Assembly (NCBI GenBank): GCA_050949725.1
Contig: JBMNGH010000006.1
Location: 1-64,000 of the forward strand
From: JBMNGH01 sp050949725
GTDB taxonomy: Bacteria; Bacillota; Thermosediminibacteria; Thermosediminibacterales; Tepidanaerobacteraceae
Length of the DNA: 64,000 bases
Direction of reading: 5' to 3'
This document shows, one piece after another, positions 18,861 through 29,037 of the stretch. The position numbers and the translations under genes were made by a program. The notes under the pieces are model-generated. The model searched no databases. It had not been told where the DNA came from and was given only the letters and a program-made list of their open reading frames with translations. How positions within the stretch are numbered: position 1 is the stretch's first letter; each line of letters begins with the position of its first letter.

Positions 18861-21800
18861 TTAAATTAATTTCAATATGGTATTCTCCTTTAGTTCCGTT
18901 TTTAATTGCTTTCTTAAATAATCAAGAAGTTCTTCTATATCTTCTTCACTTTCAATGGTTTTTGCACCATGGAATATATTGGCTATACTTATATTGACAG
19001 TTTTTTTAGTAATATAAACTCCATTTCCTTCTCCACCGTGTAACTGGTTGTTTTTCACTGTCCCTTTCTTTGCTCTTTTCCAAGGCAGTTTTTTTAATTT
19101 CCTCAAAGCACCTCATTTTCAGTCTGTCTGACTCTTCTTTCATAGCAATGGCTTCATAGAAATTGTGGGATGAATCTAATCTGTTCAAAAGTTCCCTAAA
19201 CTTATTGTTAAACTGCCTAATAACTCGTCTTTAAAATCATGCAATTCCAGTTCATCTTTCACCTTGTTCCAATCGCTTTCTATTACAGCCCTCACAGGTT
19301 TACACTCTTCTTCTAGCAAGATAGTAAATCTGCTAACAAACTCATTTATTAGGTTAGGCAGTCTTGAAATCTGATTATAAGGTTTTGGCGATTTAACTAT
19401 TGTATCTATTTCCTTGACTATATTTATGGTCTCTGGATCTAAAACATAGGTTTTATTCTTTTCATATATATCAAGTTGTTTAAGGGCTTTATCAAACTGG
19501 TCTTTTTGGTTTTGGAAGAACTTCTTTACATCAAAAACTTCTTCCTCATAGTCTAATAGTTCGTCTTTTACTTCATATAGTTTTTCAAAGAAGGCTGTAG
19601 CATCATTAATCTGTAAAATCTCCTTGAAAAGTTTCTTGCCTCTTTCCAGCACATCTTTACCTGGATAGTTTCTATCTTCATAACGAACTAATAGTTCCCT
19701 GATTTTTGACAGTTCATAGTTTGATAACTCCTTGAAACGACTCATTAATCCATCTTCATCCCCTGGCACTGATGCGTAGTTGAAAACTTCTCTAATCAAC
19801 ATTCTGGCATTATTTAAATACTTTTCAGGGGTTTTAGTTCTTTTCTTTATTAGCAATCTATCTATATAATCTTTTTTCGTCATATATTGGATTAGGTTTT
19901 TATCCGAAGTATTAATATATTCGCTACCTAATTGTATCTTAATTTCCTGTGCTCTAAATAATCTAATCACTAGCCCCCTGATATCATCTGGCAGCCAGCC
20001 ATAAGGAGGTTTATCATATAGTTCCAATAGAGTTTTCATAGTTACAGGAATATGCCGTTGGGTGTTTCTTTCGATATAGTGGAGCATTTCATCTATGGCT
20101 AGTTTGTTTGGGATTTCTTCTTCCCCAAATATATTTATCTGAGTATTTTCATCAAACAGCAGGTCATGAAGTTCTTTGGTGCTTTCAATAAAATCAGTAA
20201 TATAGTTTAACTTGTCATAGATATTTTCAATAAGTATTTTCAACCCACTGTTTATTCTTTCAACAGGATTTTTTGATTTTATATCAATTTTTTGCATATT
20301 TACATAGAAGTCTGCTTCTTGCAATGCTTCCTTAAGTAAGGATACAACTCTGTCCTTTCTCTCAGCAACTTCTCTTGATTTTCTTATCTTTATTTCTTCA
20401 ATTTCTTCTGTTTGTATGGTCCCTGCTTTCCTTGTAAGGTAGGTCTGTATCTTTAATATATTCTCCATCTCTTCAAGGAAAGAAGTATCTTGAGGTAGTT
20501 TGATTATTAGATTATTTTCTCTGGCTGACATCATTCTTAATTCATGGTCAGTAAGTTCAACACCAGTATCATAATAAGGGGTAATTATTTTTACTCCTAT
20601 ATCGTGTTTTTGGGAGGACATATACCTATCGTCTATGATTTTGTTAAAATCAAAATGGTATCTTGCGTTATAGCGAAACTTTTTCTCACTGTAAATTCCT
20701 GTGTATATTTCCTCTCCAATCTTTAATATTATTTCGCCGATATCAATTGAAATATTTTGTATTTCTTTATTTACGTCCTGTTCCTCATGAGTTAAGAAGA
20801 TATATTCATTTCCGTTTTTCTGAATCAATGTCTTCTTTGACAAGCCTGTCCAAAGAAGCTTCTATTTTTTTCTTTAATTCAATTTTGTCTTCGTCAATAT
20901 GTGAAACCATTAATGTTGCAATGTTTTCCAAGTTCTTTGGCATTTCTTTTACCCATTTTATTAAAAATAGGACCTTCAGTACTTCTACATCCATACTACT
21001 GAGCCTATCGTTATCTTCTGCATGAATAAAAACTGTCCTAATATTATGGTCTAGGAAAGTTTCTATAGTTTCGTAGAATGCGGAAAATGGCACTAATGCT
21101 CCCACTTCTTTATCCATATATTTGATAGCAGCCTCTTGGAATGCGGATAAAAGAGATCTCTCTCCCTCTGAAAGATGCTTCCCACTGGCTCCGTGCTGTC
21201 TTATTGCTGTGAAAACTGATTGCAGCAATCTAAATTGATAAGGTATAAAGGGATACACATCTATAAAGTCTTCTGCTGTTTTAAAAATTTTCATTTCCGG
21301 TGTATCAGCGGAAAAGGTAATAAGGTTTTTTATAATTGCTTCCTTGTCTGCATAGTAAAGTTTTAAAGTCTCTTTAGCGGTTTCGTTTTTATAAAGGATT
21401 CTTCTTTTAATTACTTCATCCACGTTGGCACTGGATAAACTAAGTCTTGTATTAAATCTACCTTGGATTTTAGAAAAGTCATTACCCCTTACCTTCGTAA
21501 CAGTATCTATATCTTGCTGTGAGGTTACAATAACCCACGCTTTACCCCCACAATAAGTTCCTAAATCTTCAACAACTGTCTGCAGGTTAAGCATTAAGCC
21601 TACATCATCCCCTATGTATTGACCCATCTCATCCACCAAAAAGATGACATGGTGCTCTCTGTCCTTGGACTCAATATATTCTTTTACTTTATTAGCGAAC
21701 TTTTCAACACTTAAAGAGTAGTTATCTTCAGCCTTGTTGTACCAATTTCGGGCTGCTTCTATACTCATTTTAGTTGTATCTGCCAGTGCCTGAACTATAT

Positions 21801-22416
21801 TATCTTCTTCAAAATAAAAATCTTCTCTTGCTTCAATCCATGATTCCCCTGATAATTCCTCAAATCTTGACTTAAAGGCTTCATAAGAACCTTCTTTAAC
21901 CATTTGTGCTTCAAGATCTGCAAGCCATGGCAAAGACCCGCAGAAACCTTGCATTTCATTGAACACTTTATTGAATACATTAACTATTGATTCCTTATTA
22001 GTTCTAGAATCTGAATCGGCTTTTGAATCTATGTTAAATAAAATAACATCGGCACTTACATCCCCTGAGGCTTTGATATCTGCTAAAACAGAAGCATCCT
22101 CTATTTTATCGTCAAAATAGGATATAGCACGTTTACCCTTTACCTCTTTATTCTCAAGAAGATAAGATAAAATCTTTAAGAAATGGGATTTACCAGAACC
22201 AAAGAATCCTGATATCCAAACTCCCATTTTGTCAGTATAATTATTAATCGCTTCTCTGTAGGACTCAAAAAATGTGCTAAAATGTCTAGCCAATTCTCTA
22301 GTAACTACATATTCCTCTAACTCTTGGTGAACATTGGCATCATCATCTTGTCCAATCTTAATAACGCCCTTAATATCCCTATCAATTTCCTTATAAAACA
22401 TTTTCTTTAATTTCAT
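18861..22416 (-). pseudogene. brxC: brxC, BREX ATPase (PglY/BrxC), three frameshifts
   Basis: The intact product would be near 1,200 residues, a large P-loop ATPase of BREX. Walker A is GFFGSGKSHFLK (about residue 70) and a Walker-B-like HVIFLVDEMGQY follows near residue 255. The frame breaks near 20,836 (RLVK / TLIQKNGNEYIFLT), near 19,224 (HDFKDE / VIRQFNNKFRELLNRLD) and between 19,040 and 19,060, after which ISIANIFHGAKTIESEEDIEELLDYL restores the C-terminus. The first 536 codons keep the ATPase core. Start ATG has GGGAGGG upstream, 16 bases after brxB. Confidence 0.9.
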
Positions 22417-22432
22417 AGTCCAATTCCCTCCC

Positions 22433-23014
22433 CTATCTTTCTACCAGTTTAAAAGCCCTATAATAGTTTTGGTCAGAAATTTCATCAAAAAGATTTAAGT
22501 CTTGTCCTGAATAAGTCCCAGGATAAAACATGATTAAAGGTACATGATCTATTACAGAATGTAGAACATTTAAAATAGTGTGAGATCGGATAATAGGCCA
22601 TATTTTCCCCACACCTGTTAAGAAAACAATATCATTTTCCTGTACTCTTTCTCTGATATACTCTACAACTAAATCATTTTTCTGGGTGAGTCTTAAAGTA
22701 TTCTTTATAGGCTTAAGGATTGCATCTGTACCTTTTTTCTTCTCCATTTCAAAGACTTTCTTCAAATATCCCTTTTCCGCTAATATTTCAATCATTATTT
22801 CATAAAGGTCAATTTCTCTAATAGAAAAATCCATGCCATCATTATTTATTTTCTGCTTTAAGAACTTTATATGTTCTCTAACAATGATTTCATCCTCAGG
22901 ATCATAATCAAAAATGTAGTAGCCTATTTCATTGCCTAATCCTTTGTTCTCCCTAAATCTTTTATCTGTAATAATAGGTAGAATTTCATCAAGCCGTTCA
23001 TAAATGGTCTTCAT
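22433..23014 (-). CDS. brxB: BREX protein BrxB (DUF1788)
   Basis: A 193-residue protein with the DUF1788 pattern: DIVFLTGVGKIWPIIRSHTILNVLH and VPLIMFYPGTYSGQDLNLF. It is required in type 1 BREX, but its biochemical role is unknown. ATG with GGAGGG upstream, directly abutting brxA, so the two are translated together. The frame is intact. Confidence 0.93.
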   Translation of the reverse strand: MKTIYERLDEILPIITDKRFRENKGLGNEIGYYIFDYDPEDEIIVREHIKFLKQKINNDGMDFSIREIDLYEIMIEILAEKGYLKKVFEMEKKKGTDAILKPIKNTLRLTQKNDLVVEYIRERVQENDIVFLTGVGKIWPIIRSHTILNVLHSVIDHVPLIMFYPGTYSGQDLNLFDEISDQNYYRAFKLVER

Positions 23015-23611
23015 TTATATCCCTCCTAACATAGCCTGCAGGTATATGCCATCACCTTTTTCATTTAAATGATCTATTAATTCTTGCTCCATTAAGGGTC
23101 TGGTTATTTCAACATCTTTTTTATTCTTCTTTACAAATCCGGCTTCAGTTAAGATTCTTTTGTAAACCTGCTTTAATTTATAAAAGGTATAATCTTTCCA
23201 CTCTGCCACTTTTTGACTTTGTTCTGCTTTTCTTTGGAAGAAAATAGCAAAATCCTTATCTGTAATTAAATAATCTCTTATAAGGTATTTATCTCTATAT
23301 ACCTCCTGCATGAACTCAAAAAAAAGCCTGTCTGTTTTCAAAATAGCATATAGGGCTACCTGTTTGCTTGTTTCAAGGTTTCCATTTACTAATTTATCAA
23401 GTAACATTTCATCCAAGGCTTCTAGTCTTTCCGAAACGGTTGAAGCAATTTCCTTAATTCTGTTCTCTGAATTTAATGAAAATATATTTTCATCTAATGC
23501 TTTTTGTCTTATATCATCTATAGAAAACCCTTGTAAATAAAGGCTTGCAGCCTTTTTCAATTCTAAATAAAGATACGATCTTGCCTTAATTGTTGACTTA
23601 TATTCTAACAT
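23015..23611 (-). CDS. brxA: BREX protein BrxA (DUF1819)
   Basis: A 198-residue, mostly helical protein of the DUF1819 family, first gene of the BREX operon. Conserved segments are ARSYLYLELKKAASLYLQGFS, SKQVALYAILKTDRLFFEFMQEVYRDK and YKRILTEAGFVKKNKKDVEITRP. Characterised BrxA is a small DNA-binding protein. ATG at 23,611 has AGAGGTGAT upstream, and a likely promoter lies about 45 bases further up. The frame is intact. Confidence 0.93.
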   Translation of the reverse strand: MLEYKSTIKARSYLYLELKKAASLYLQGFSIDDIRQKALDENIFSLNSENRIKEIASTVSERLEALDEMLLDKLVNGNLETSKQVALYAILKTDRLFFEFMQEVYRDKYLIRDYLITDKDFAIFFQRKAEQSQKVAEWKDYTFYKLKQVYKRILTEAGFVKKNKKDVEITRPLMEQELIDHLNEKGDGIYLQAMLGGI

Positions 23612-23656
23612 GTTTTACCATATCACCTCTTTTTCGTGGCCATTTTTTATATAAAC

Positions 23657-23685
23657 ATTATATCACTAATTAATCATAAATGCAG
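23657..23685 (-). promoter_or_regulatory. Probable promoter of the BREX operon
   Basis: On the minus strand TATAAT (23,657-23,662) is preceded by G-A, 17 bases from CTGCAT, a poor -35. It is placed correctly ahead of brxA and after the terminator at 23,898-23,945, so BREX is probably transcribed independently of the kinase operon. Confidence 0.45.
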
Positions 23686-23897
23686 TGAAAAACCAGAATT
23701 AATTGTGAATTAATTCTTTAATATAAAATCCTTCCCTTATAGAAGTTGATATACTGCGATTATTAGGAGATTAGATTTTTTATCTCTTTTATTTAATTTT
23801 TTTCTACCTTTTCTTCATTAAATCTATTTTATTTATTTTGATGGATTTTTTGTTATGCAATCTTCTATTATTTTTAGGAGCATATCGAAAATTGAAT

Positions 23898-23945
23898 AAA
23901 AAAATAACCGTTTTGTGGTTGGAAACAAAATGGTTATTTTTTTTA
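23898..23945. terminator. Bidirectional terminator after the kinase-TPR gene
   Basis: A 16-bp stem, AAAATAACCGTTTTGT (23,901-23,916) against 23,925-23,940 with one mismatch, is flanked by A and T runs on both sides, so it can work on either strand. It closes the operon upstream of BREX. The present reading frame of the TPR fragment runs through it, which shows that the natural stop has been lost. Confidence 0.85.
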
Positions 23946-25023
23946 AGTCATATACCTTCAATCTATTTTGAATTAGCATATCTCCCGGATCCATTCTTAG
24001 AGCATACTTAAAATATGCCCTAGCCTTACTGAACTCTTTCTTAATATCATAGGCATGCCCTAATTTCTTAACGATGTATAGTAGTCCCGGTGTTTCTTCA
24101 TTAATTTCTTCTAGCAATTTAATTGCTTCATCAGGCTTGTTAATCAAACCATAAGTTATTGCCAATCTGTACTTATAATTAATATTTTCAGGATTCTTCT
24201 TTGACAAGTATTCATACAACATCATGGCTTCATCATATTTTTTAAGTTCTATATAAATCTTTGCTTTTAAGGAAAATATATTATCTTTAAAGGCCTCTCT
24301 ACGAATGGCTTCTACCTTAGGCTATCAAAATATCTTTGTAAATTATAATACACATAAGCCATGTGATAGATAATATCAGGAGTGTTATTGCCGTTCTCTT
24401 TCTTATAACGAAGGAACACTTCTGCTTCTTGAAACCGGTTATTATTATATAGATTAATGACATTTTGCATCCAATCATCGTAGGCTGTTTTCTCTACTAT
24501 ACTTAGAGACATCAAAGGTGCTTGCTGTTCAGTATCTAATACCTTTTTAGTAATATCTTCTTTCAATTCTTCAATGCTTTGATACCTATCCTCTGGATTT
24601 CTTTGTAATGTCCTTAAAATAATCTCTTCGATGCTTATAGGTATATTGTCGTTAATTTCCCTCGGTTTTGGAAAAGGAACATTATTAATTACCTGAATAG
24701 GAGTTTCATGAGGTGTTCTTCCAGTTAACAACTGATAAAGCAGAACTCCCAAAGAATAGATGTCTGAAATAAGATACCTTTTGTTAGAGCCTGCTATTTC
24801 TGGAGCCATATAAGCCCACGTTCCTCCAGCGTCTACAGTCCTCACAAAAACATTCTCGATAAATTTACTTGTTCCAAAATCCGTCAATTTTACTTCTCTA
24901 TCATTAAAAAGGATATTATGGGGTTTTATATCACCATGGCAAATATTTTTATTATGTAAAAACTTCACACCTTCTAATATTTTTAAAAAAATCAAAACTA
25001 CTTCTTTAATTGTTTTTGGATTT
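23934..25023 (-). pseudogene. Ser/Thr protein kinase with TPR tail, truncated and frameshifted
   Basis: A Hanks-type kinase C-lobe (NICHGDIKPHNILFN, KLTDFGTSKF, YMAPEIAG, DIYSLGVLLYQLLTGRTPHE) is followed by TPR-like repeats. The N-lobe with the glycine loop and ATP-binding lysine is absent: coding starts at about the helix before the catalytic loop, directly after the stop of the gene at 25,024. A frameshift near 24,315 splits the repeats (RYFDSL / KVEAIRREAFKDNIFSLKAK). A third lesion is likely near 23,938: with one A fewer the frame would end DLKK-stop just before the terminator. The catalytic aspartate and DFG remain, but the protein cannot bind ATP normally. Confidence 0.85.
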
Positions 25024-25464
25024 TTAAACCCTTCGATTTCCTCCTAACTGATGGTATGCAATAAGGAGGTTTTGTATTTTTTCTTCCAGTTTCCGATTCT
25101 TTAATCGACTATTATCATATCTTTCAAATTCACAGAGTAGCAAAGGTTGATTATCCTTGGTTGAATACCAAATAGAATCTGGTCTTACGGCTGGCTTTTT
25201 GTCAATATGATATTCCCCAGATTCTTCTGCAACCTTCTCTGCCATAAATGTTTGCTTTTCATAAGGATAAACAGGACATTCTGAAATAGCAGTAGTGTCA
25301 CTAATAGTCCTACCAATAGCAGTTAAATAATTTAGCCCCATTGTATGTACAGTTTCAGAATAATCCCTAACCCCAAAATCTGTCATCATAGGGAAATATC
25401 TTTTCCTAATTTCCCCTGTTTTCATTTCTTCTCTGATGGCTTGTATCAGTCTCTCTCTAACCAT
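25024..25464 (-). CDS. Possible PD-(D/E)XK-like protein, 146 residues
   Basis: I do not recognise a named family. The second half has RPDSIWY (residues 94-100), then LLLCEFERYDNSR (108-120) and a helix EEKIQNLLIAYHQL, a spacing that resembles PD-(D/E)XK nuclease-like domains, though the usual lysine after the second acid is replaced (E-F-E-R). The ATG overlaps the last codons of the small gene upstream (AATGGTTAG). The frame ends where the truncated kinase begins, so the C-terminus may also have been cut by the same deletion. Confidence 0.5.
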   Translation of the reverse strand: MVRERLIQAIREEMKTGEIRKRYFPMMTDFGVRDYSETVHTMGLNYLTAIGRTISDTTAISECPVYPYEKQTFMAEKVAEESGEYHIDKKPAVRPDSIWYSTKDNQPLLLCEFERYDNSRLKNRKLEEKIQNLLIAYHQLGGNRRV

Positions 25465-25604
25465 TAAAAACTCCCCATTCGTTAGTCACCTCTGGAGACT
25501 CTCCTCCGTGTATCAATGCTTTTGTTCCTACCTTAACCAATAAAGGTGCGGGAATTGAGCGACTTCCCTGTATTTCCAATTAATTTTCCAATATATTTGT
25601 CCAT
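25458..25604 (-). pseudogene. Frameshifted small gene, about 49 residues
   Basis: A strong ribosome site (GAGGAGGAG) precedes ATG at 25,604, giving MDKYIGKLIGNTG. A one-base shift within the following codons restores SRSIPAPLLVKVGTKALIHGGESPEVTNEWGVFNG, which ends inside the start of the next gene. The ribosome site, the short gaps on both sides and the coding-like second half argue for a real small protein. Function unknown; the HGGE and NEWG segments hint at a folded peptide rather than a leader. Confidence 0.5.
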
Positions 25605-25615
25605 TTTCTCCTCCT

Positions 25616-26524
25616 CTAATATATTTCATTTTCTATCCAATTATAAATCGGTAATAATAATTCAAAATTTTCATCATACATATTGTTTATTATTTCATCT
25701 AACCCCATTATAAATAGTGGATAATCCCTATCTAATTCCCTAATTTTATCTTCGTAGTCCTCAATTATATCTGACTTTTCTTGGGTTAATTGTCTAAGTT
25801 TTTCTTCTCGCTCTTCTATAAGTTTATTTTTTCTATCTAGATAATCTGTATAAAAATCTCTATAATGATATCCAGTGAAGAAGTATAGCAGTTTCGTTGT
25901 ATTTCCATCAAAGTAATTATATATTATTCTATTAATCTCTTTACTCCTTTTACTAACTTCTATTTCCAATGCCTCATACGCTATAGGATAATGTTCCCAA
26001 CTTTTATAATCTTTATCATATCCATCATACATTTTCCCAGAATACTCAAAATTTAGTATATTACCTTCAACATTATAAAAAGGAACTTTGGGTATCTCTT
26101 GTTCTTTCATTTTTTGATTTAATAGTTCCAAAGATGGTATTTTCATGTATTCCGATAAGTAAATGAATATATCTTCATCAATATCTTCACATACAAAATA
26201 CTCTAGTTTTTCATAATAATTTTTTAAATTATAAGTTGAGTAATCACAAAGCCCTACATCGTGCTCCATATAATGAGTCTCTTCACCAACAACACACTGG
26301 AAATCAAAAATTATACTATAAATTGCTAGTAACCATACAATCATATCCCCTTTTTCATAATGTGTGAGATTACCTTTTGCTATATTTTTATATGGTACTT
26401 CTGTTTTAAACATAATCAAATTCCACATATCCTCTGCCACAGCCAATGTATACTCATAATTATCAAATAATAATTCAGCATATTCTTTAACATCTACCCA
26501 ATTGTACTTTTGAAAGCATTTCAT
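25616..26524 (-). CDS. Hypothetical protein with C-terminal coiled coil, 302 residues
   Basis: I do not recognise this protein. It is acidic, rich in tyrosine, phenylalanine and tryptophan, with no signal peptide or clear membrane span. Residues about 225-265 (DRKNKLIEEREEKLRQL... EDYEDKIRELDRDY) form a charged coiled coil. The ATG at 26,524 follows AAGGAGGTTGG; the longer frame starts inside that site. It is the only unbroken long gene of the operon upstream of BREX, with 11 bases to the small gene below. Defence context is suggested only by neighbourhood. Confidence 0.6.
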   Translation of the reverse strand: MKCFQKYNWVDVKEYAELLFDNYEYTLAVAEDMWNLIMFKTEVPYKNIAKGNLTHYEKGDMIVWLLAIYSIIFDFQCVVGEETHYMEHDVGLCDYSTYNLKNYYEKLEYFVCEDIDEDIFIYLSEYMKIPSLELLNQKMKEQEIPKVPFYNVEGNILNFEYSGKMYDGYDKDYKSWEHYPIAYEALEIEVSKRSKEINRIIYNYFDGNTTKLLYFFTGYHYRDFYTDYLDRKNKLIEEREEKLRQLTQEKSDIIEDYEDKIRELDRDYPLFIMGLDEIINNMYDENFELLLPIYNWIENEIY

Positions 26525-26548
26525 TTTCTCCAACCTCCTTATGAACCA

Positions 26549-27062
26549 CTATTCCTCATAAACATCTAAGTCTTCTTTCCATATAGCCTCTAAACTCTCA
26601 TTTTTTAGCATTTCTTTAGCATGAGATTTATAAAATTCCAAAACTCCAGGTCTTGCTTCAATGGGTTTAAGGGCATATTTGGCATATCAAAGAGGTATCG
26701 GTAGGGCTTTGGCCTTGGTCAAAAGTAATTAGAGTCATAATCTCTGCACAAATCTTGTCTAACATCTCTGAATCCCAGTCATCTACCTTTCCGAGCACTT
26801 CAATCAGCATAGGCGGGGTATTATTTCCTGCTTTAATATGCATGGTCATCAGCCCTAATTCTCTAACAGAAATAGGTTCCATACGATTATCTTTCGTTAT
26901 CGCATCAAATTGAAAGGCCGCAGTTCTAGACCGCTTAACCAAAATACCTTTTAGCAATCTTTTGATTCCAACCATTTGCATCTTTGACATGTATTGATCC
27001 AGTTCCGAAGTAATGCTTTCACCTATAGCGTCTGGAACATACTTTAAATTCTCTTTTGTCAA
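26549..27062 (-). pseudogene. Unknown gene remnant, frameshifted
   Basis: An open frame of 131 codons (VPDAIGESITSELDQYMSKMQ... LITFDQGQSPTDTS) lacks a convincing start: upstream codons read FFAL and soon hit a stop. Near 26,670 the frame changes and continues as KPIEARPGVLEFYKSHAKEMLKNESLEAIWKEDLDVYEE, which ends 25 bases before the 302-residue gene. Both pieces have coding-like composition. Function unknown. Confidence 0.55.
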
Positions 27063-27472
27063 AGCAAAGAAAATAGCACCAAACTCTTACCCCCAATGGA
27101 TGCAATTTTTACTATATTTTCCCTCAAATTCTTTTTTTGTCCGTTATATCTACCCAATCTTGACCTTTTTTAAGGTTAAGCGCTCATAAAACAGCTTTCC
27201 ATCAGCTTTTTTTACCTCGGCTCTTGACAGCAACGCATGGTCAGTAGTAATCTGCCTAACTGTTCTTTGACCTTGATAGAAGAACTACTACATAATAATT
27301 AATCTCAATATTAAATGCAGCTCTAAAAAAAACCAATGTAAACCCTGAATATCCCCTATCGGATGTGCTAGATAAATCATGCGAGGAGGAAACTCTTTTT
27401 TTGCAAGAGAACTATAATTTTTCTTATAAAGCAACAAATATATTTAAATATTTAGAGGAGGAGTAAGTGATA
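27063..27472. other. Gene-free stretch with short coding remnants
   Basis: No intact gene. Minus-strand codons about 27,165-27,285 read QRTVRQITTDHALLSRAEVK and on to a stop at KVKIG. Plus-strand codons about 27,303-27,468 read LNAALKKTNVNPEYPLSDVL and on to a stop at KYLEEE. Both look like ends of former genes, and neither has a start. Consistent with a rearrangement scar. Confidence 0.35.
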
Positions 27473-28864
27473 CTATTGAACACCCTTGAGGAGGGCTTTT
27501 TCTTTCCACTTGCCTTTTTTGTAGAAAAAATAGGTTATCATTGCTCCAGTTACCCAGGCTATTAACAGGGAAACAAATATTGACTCGGGTCTACCGTTGG
27601 GGTACTGTGCGCTCCGGGTGAAAAAGGCAATGCCATAAGCAAATGGTACTCGCAGGAAAACTGTAATTATTAACGATAGCCACATGGGGGTGACAGTGTC
27701 TCCTGCACCGCGCATGACACCTGAAAGGACTTGTATTACAGCCATTGCTATGTATCCCAGTGCTAAAATGCGCATCATACGCATGCTTAAATCAACCAGC
27801 TCGGTCGTATCAGTAAAAATATTCATAAGGTATCTACCAAAAATCAATAAAATTATTGTTATGATAGTTGATACTCCTACAGCTATTGCTAAGCCTTGCC
27901 GTGTTCCCTGTTCTACTCTGTCAATCTTTCTTGCTCCAACGTTTTGTCCTGCATACGTGGTCATAGCCATACCAAAAGAGAAATTAGGCATCATTGCAAA
28001 TCCGTCCACACGCATTACTATAACGTTACATGCGATAATCATTTCACCGAATGTATTTGTAAGAGATTGTACTGTTATCATCGCAAGGGAGAATATAACT
28101 TGGGTTAAACCCGATGGTAATCCCAGTTTCAGGAGTTGTAACAAGTATTCTTTTTTGGGTTTCATCATATTCAAGTTAAAGTCAAATACATATTCCATCT
28201 TTTTTAGTTTAATTACACATAGAACTGCTGAAACTATCTGTGCAATTACAGTAGCCAAAGCTACTCCAGGAACTCCCATATTTAGACTAGCGACAAACCA
28301 AATGTCCAGGGCTATATTAAGAACAGTGGAAATAATCAAAAACACCAGTGCAGATAATGAATCGCCAAGCCCTCGCAAAATTCCTGAGAGTATATTGTAA
28401 TATGAAAATCCCCAGTTACCTACCAACAATATTAGAAGGTAATCGGCACACCAATCTAATATTGATTCTGGTGTGTTGATAAAAGCCAGCATTGGGCGAA
28501 CCACAATAGGGCCTATTGCCATGAGTATTGTTGATACTATTGCCGTAAGTGTTATACATACACCAATAGACCGGGAAAGCCTTTCCCGATCCTTTGCACC
28601 AAAATATTGTGAAACCATTATCCCCGCTCCGGTAGCTACTGCCACAAAAAGTACAAGTAAAAAGTGCAATACAGGTAAAGCATTGCCAACTGCGGCCAAA
28701 GCATTATCCCCTACGTATCTGCCTATAACGATTGAGTCAACAGTGTTATAGAGCTGTTGAGCAATGTTACCGATCAACAACGGGATTGAGAATTCAACAA
28801 TTCGCTTCCAGGGAGTTCCCACAGTCATATCTTTTGGCGAAAAAAGAACTGCAGACCTTGCCAT
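27473..28864 (-). CDS. MATE-family multidrug efflux transporter
   Basis: A 463-residue integral membrane protein with about 12 hydrophobic segments in two related halves, which should exchange cations (Na+ or H+) for drugs or metabolites. The signatures IPLLIGNIAQQLYNTVDSIVIGRYVG near the N-terminus and YYNILSGILRGLGDS after the sixth span are typical of the DinF/NorM-type MATE branch. Substrate cannot be read. ATG at 28,864 with GAAGGAGC upstream; a good promoter lies 35 bases further. Single gene, frame intact. Confidence 0.93.
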   Translation of the reverse strand: MARSAVLFSPKDMTVGTPWKRIVEFSIPLLIGNIAQQLYNTVDSIVIGRYVGDNALAAVGNALPVLHFLLVLFVAVATGAGIMVSQYFGAKDRERLSRSIGVCITLTAIVSTILMAIGPIVVRPMLAFINTPESILDWCADYLLILLVGNWGFSYYNILSGILRGLGDSLSALVFLIISTVLNIALDIWFVASLNMGVPGVALATVIAQIVSAVLCVIKLKKMEYVFDFNLNMMKPKKEYLLQLLKLGLPSGLTQVIFSLAMITVQSLTNTFGEMIIACNVIVMRVDGFAMMPNFSFGMAMTTYAGQNVGARKIDRVEQGTRQGLAIAVGVSTIITIILLIFGRYLMNIFTDTTELVDLSMRMMRILALGYIAMAVIQVLSGVMRGAGDTVTPMWLSLIITVFLRVPFAYGIAFFTRSAQYPNGRPESIFVSLLIAWVTGAMITYFFYKKGKWKEKALLKGVQ

Positions 28865-28898
28865 GTTTTTGTCAGCTCCTTCATAAATGCTATTAACA

Positions 28899-28928
28899 AT
28901 TATATAAGATTTTTCATATAAAGTTAAA
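28899..28928 (-). promoter_or_regulatory. Sigma-A promoter of the MATE gene
   Basis: On the minus strand TTTAAC (28,923-28,928), 18 bases, then TATAAT (28,899-28,904), 35 bases before the ATG. The surrounding DNA is very A/T-rich. Confidence 0.55.
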
Positions 28929-29037
28929 CAAAAAATTAGTTTAGAATTAGCAATATAAAATTGCGTCTTTTGTCACAAAACATTTTTACATAAAACTTTC
29001 TTATAATGGGAATAATATTACACAGGAGGCGATTTCC

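Noticed and set aside
15121..22416. Phase-variable switching of brxC and pglX
   Set aside because: Only one of five breaks lies at a homopolymer, and that run is short; multiple fixed lesions fit decay better.
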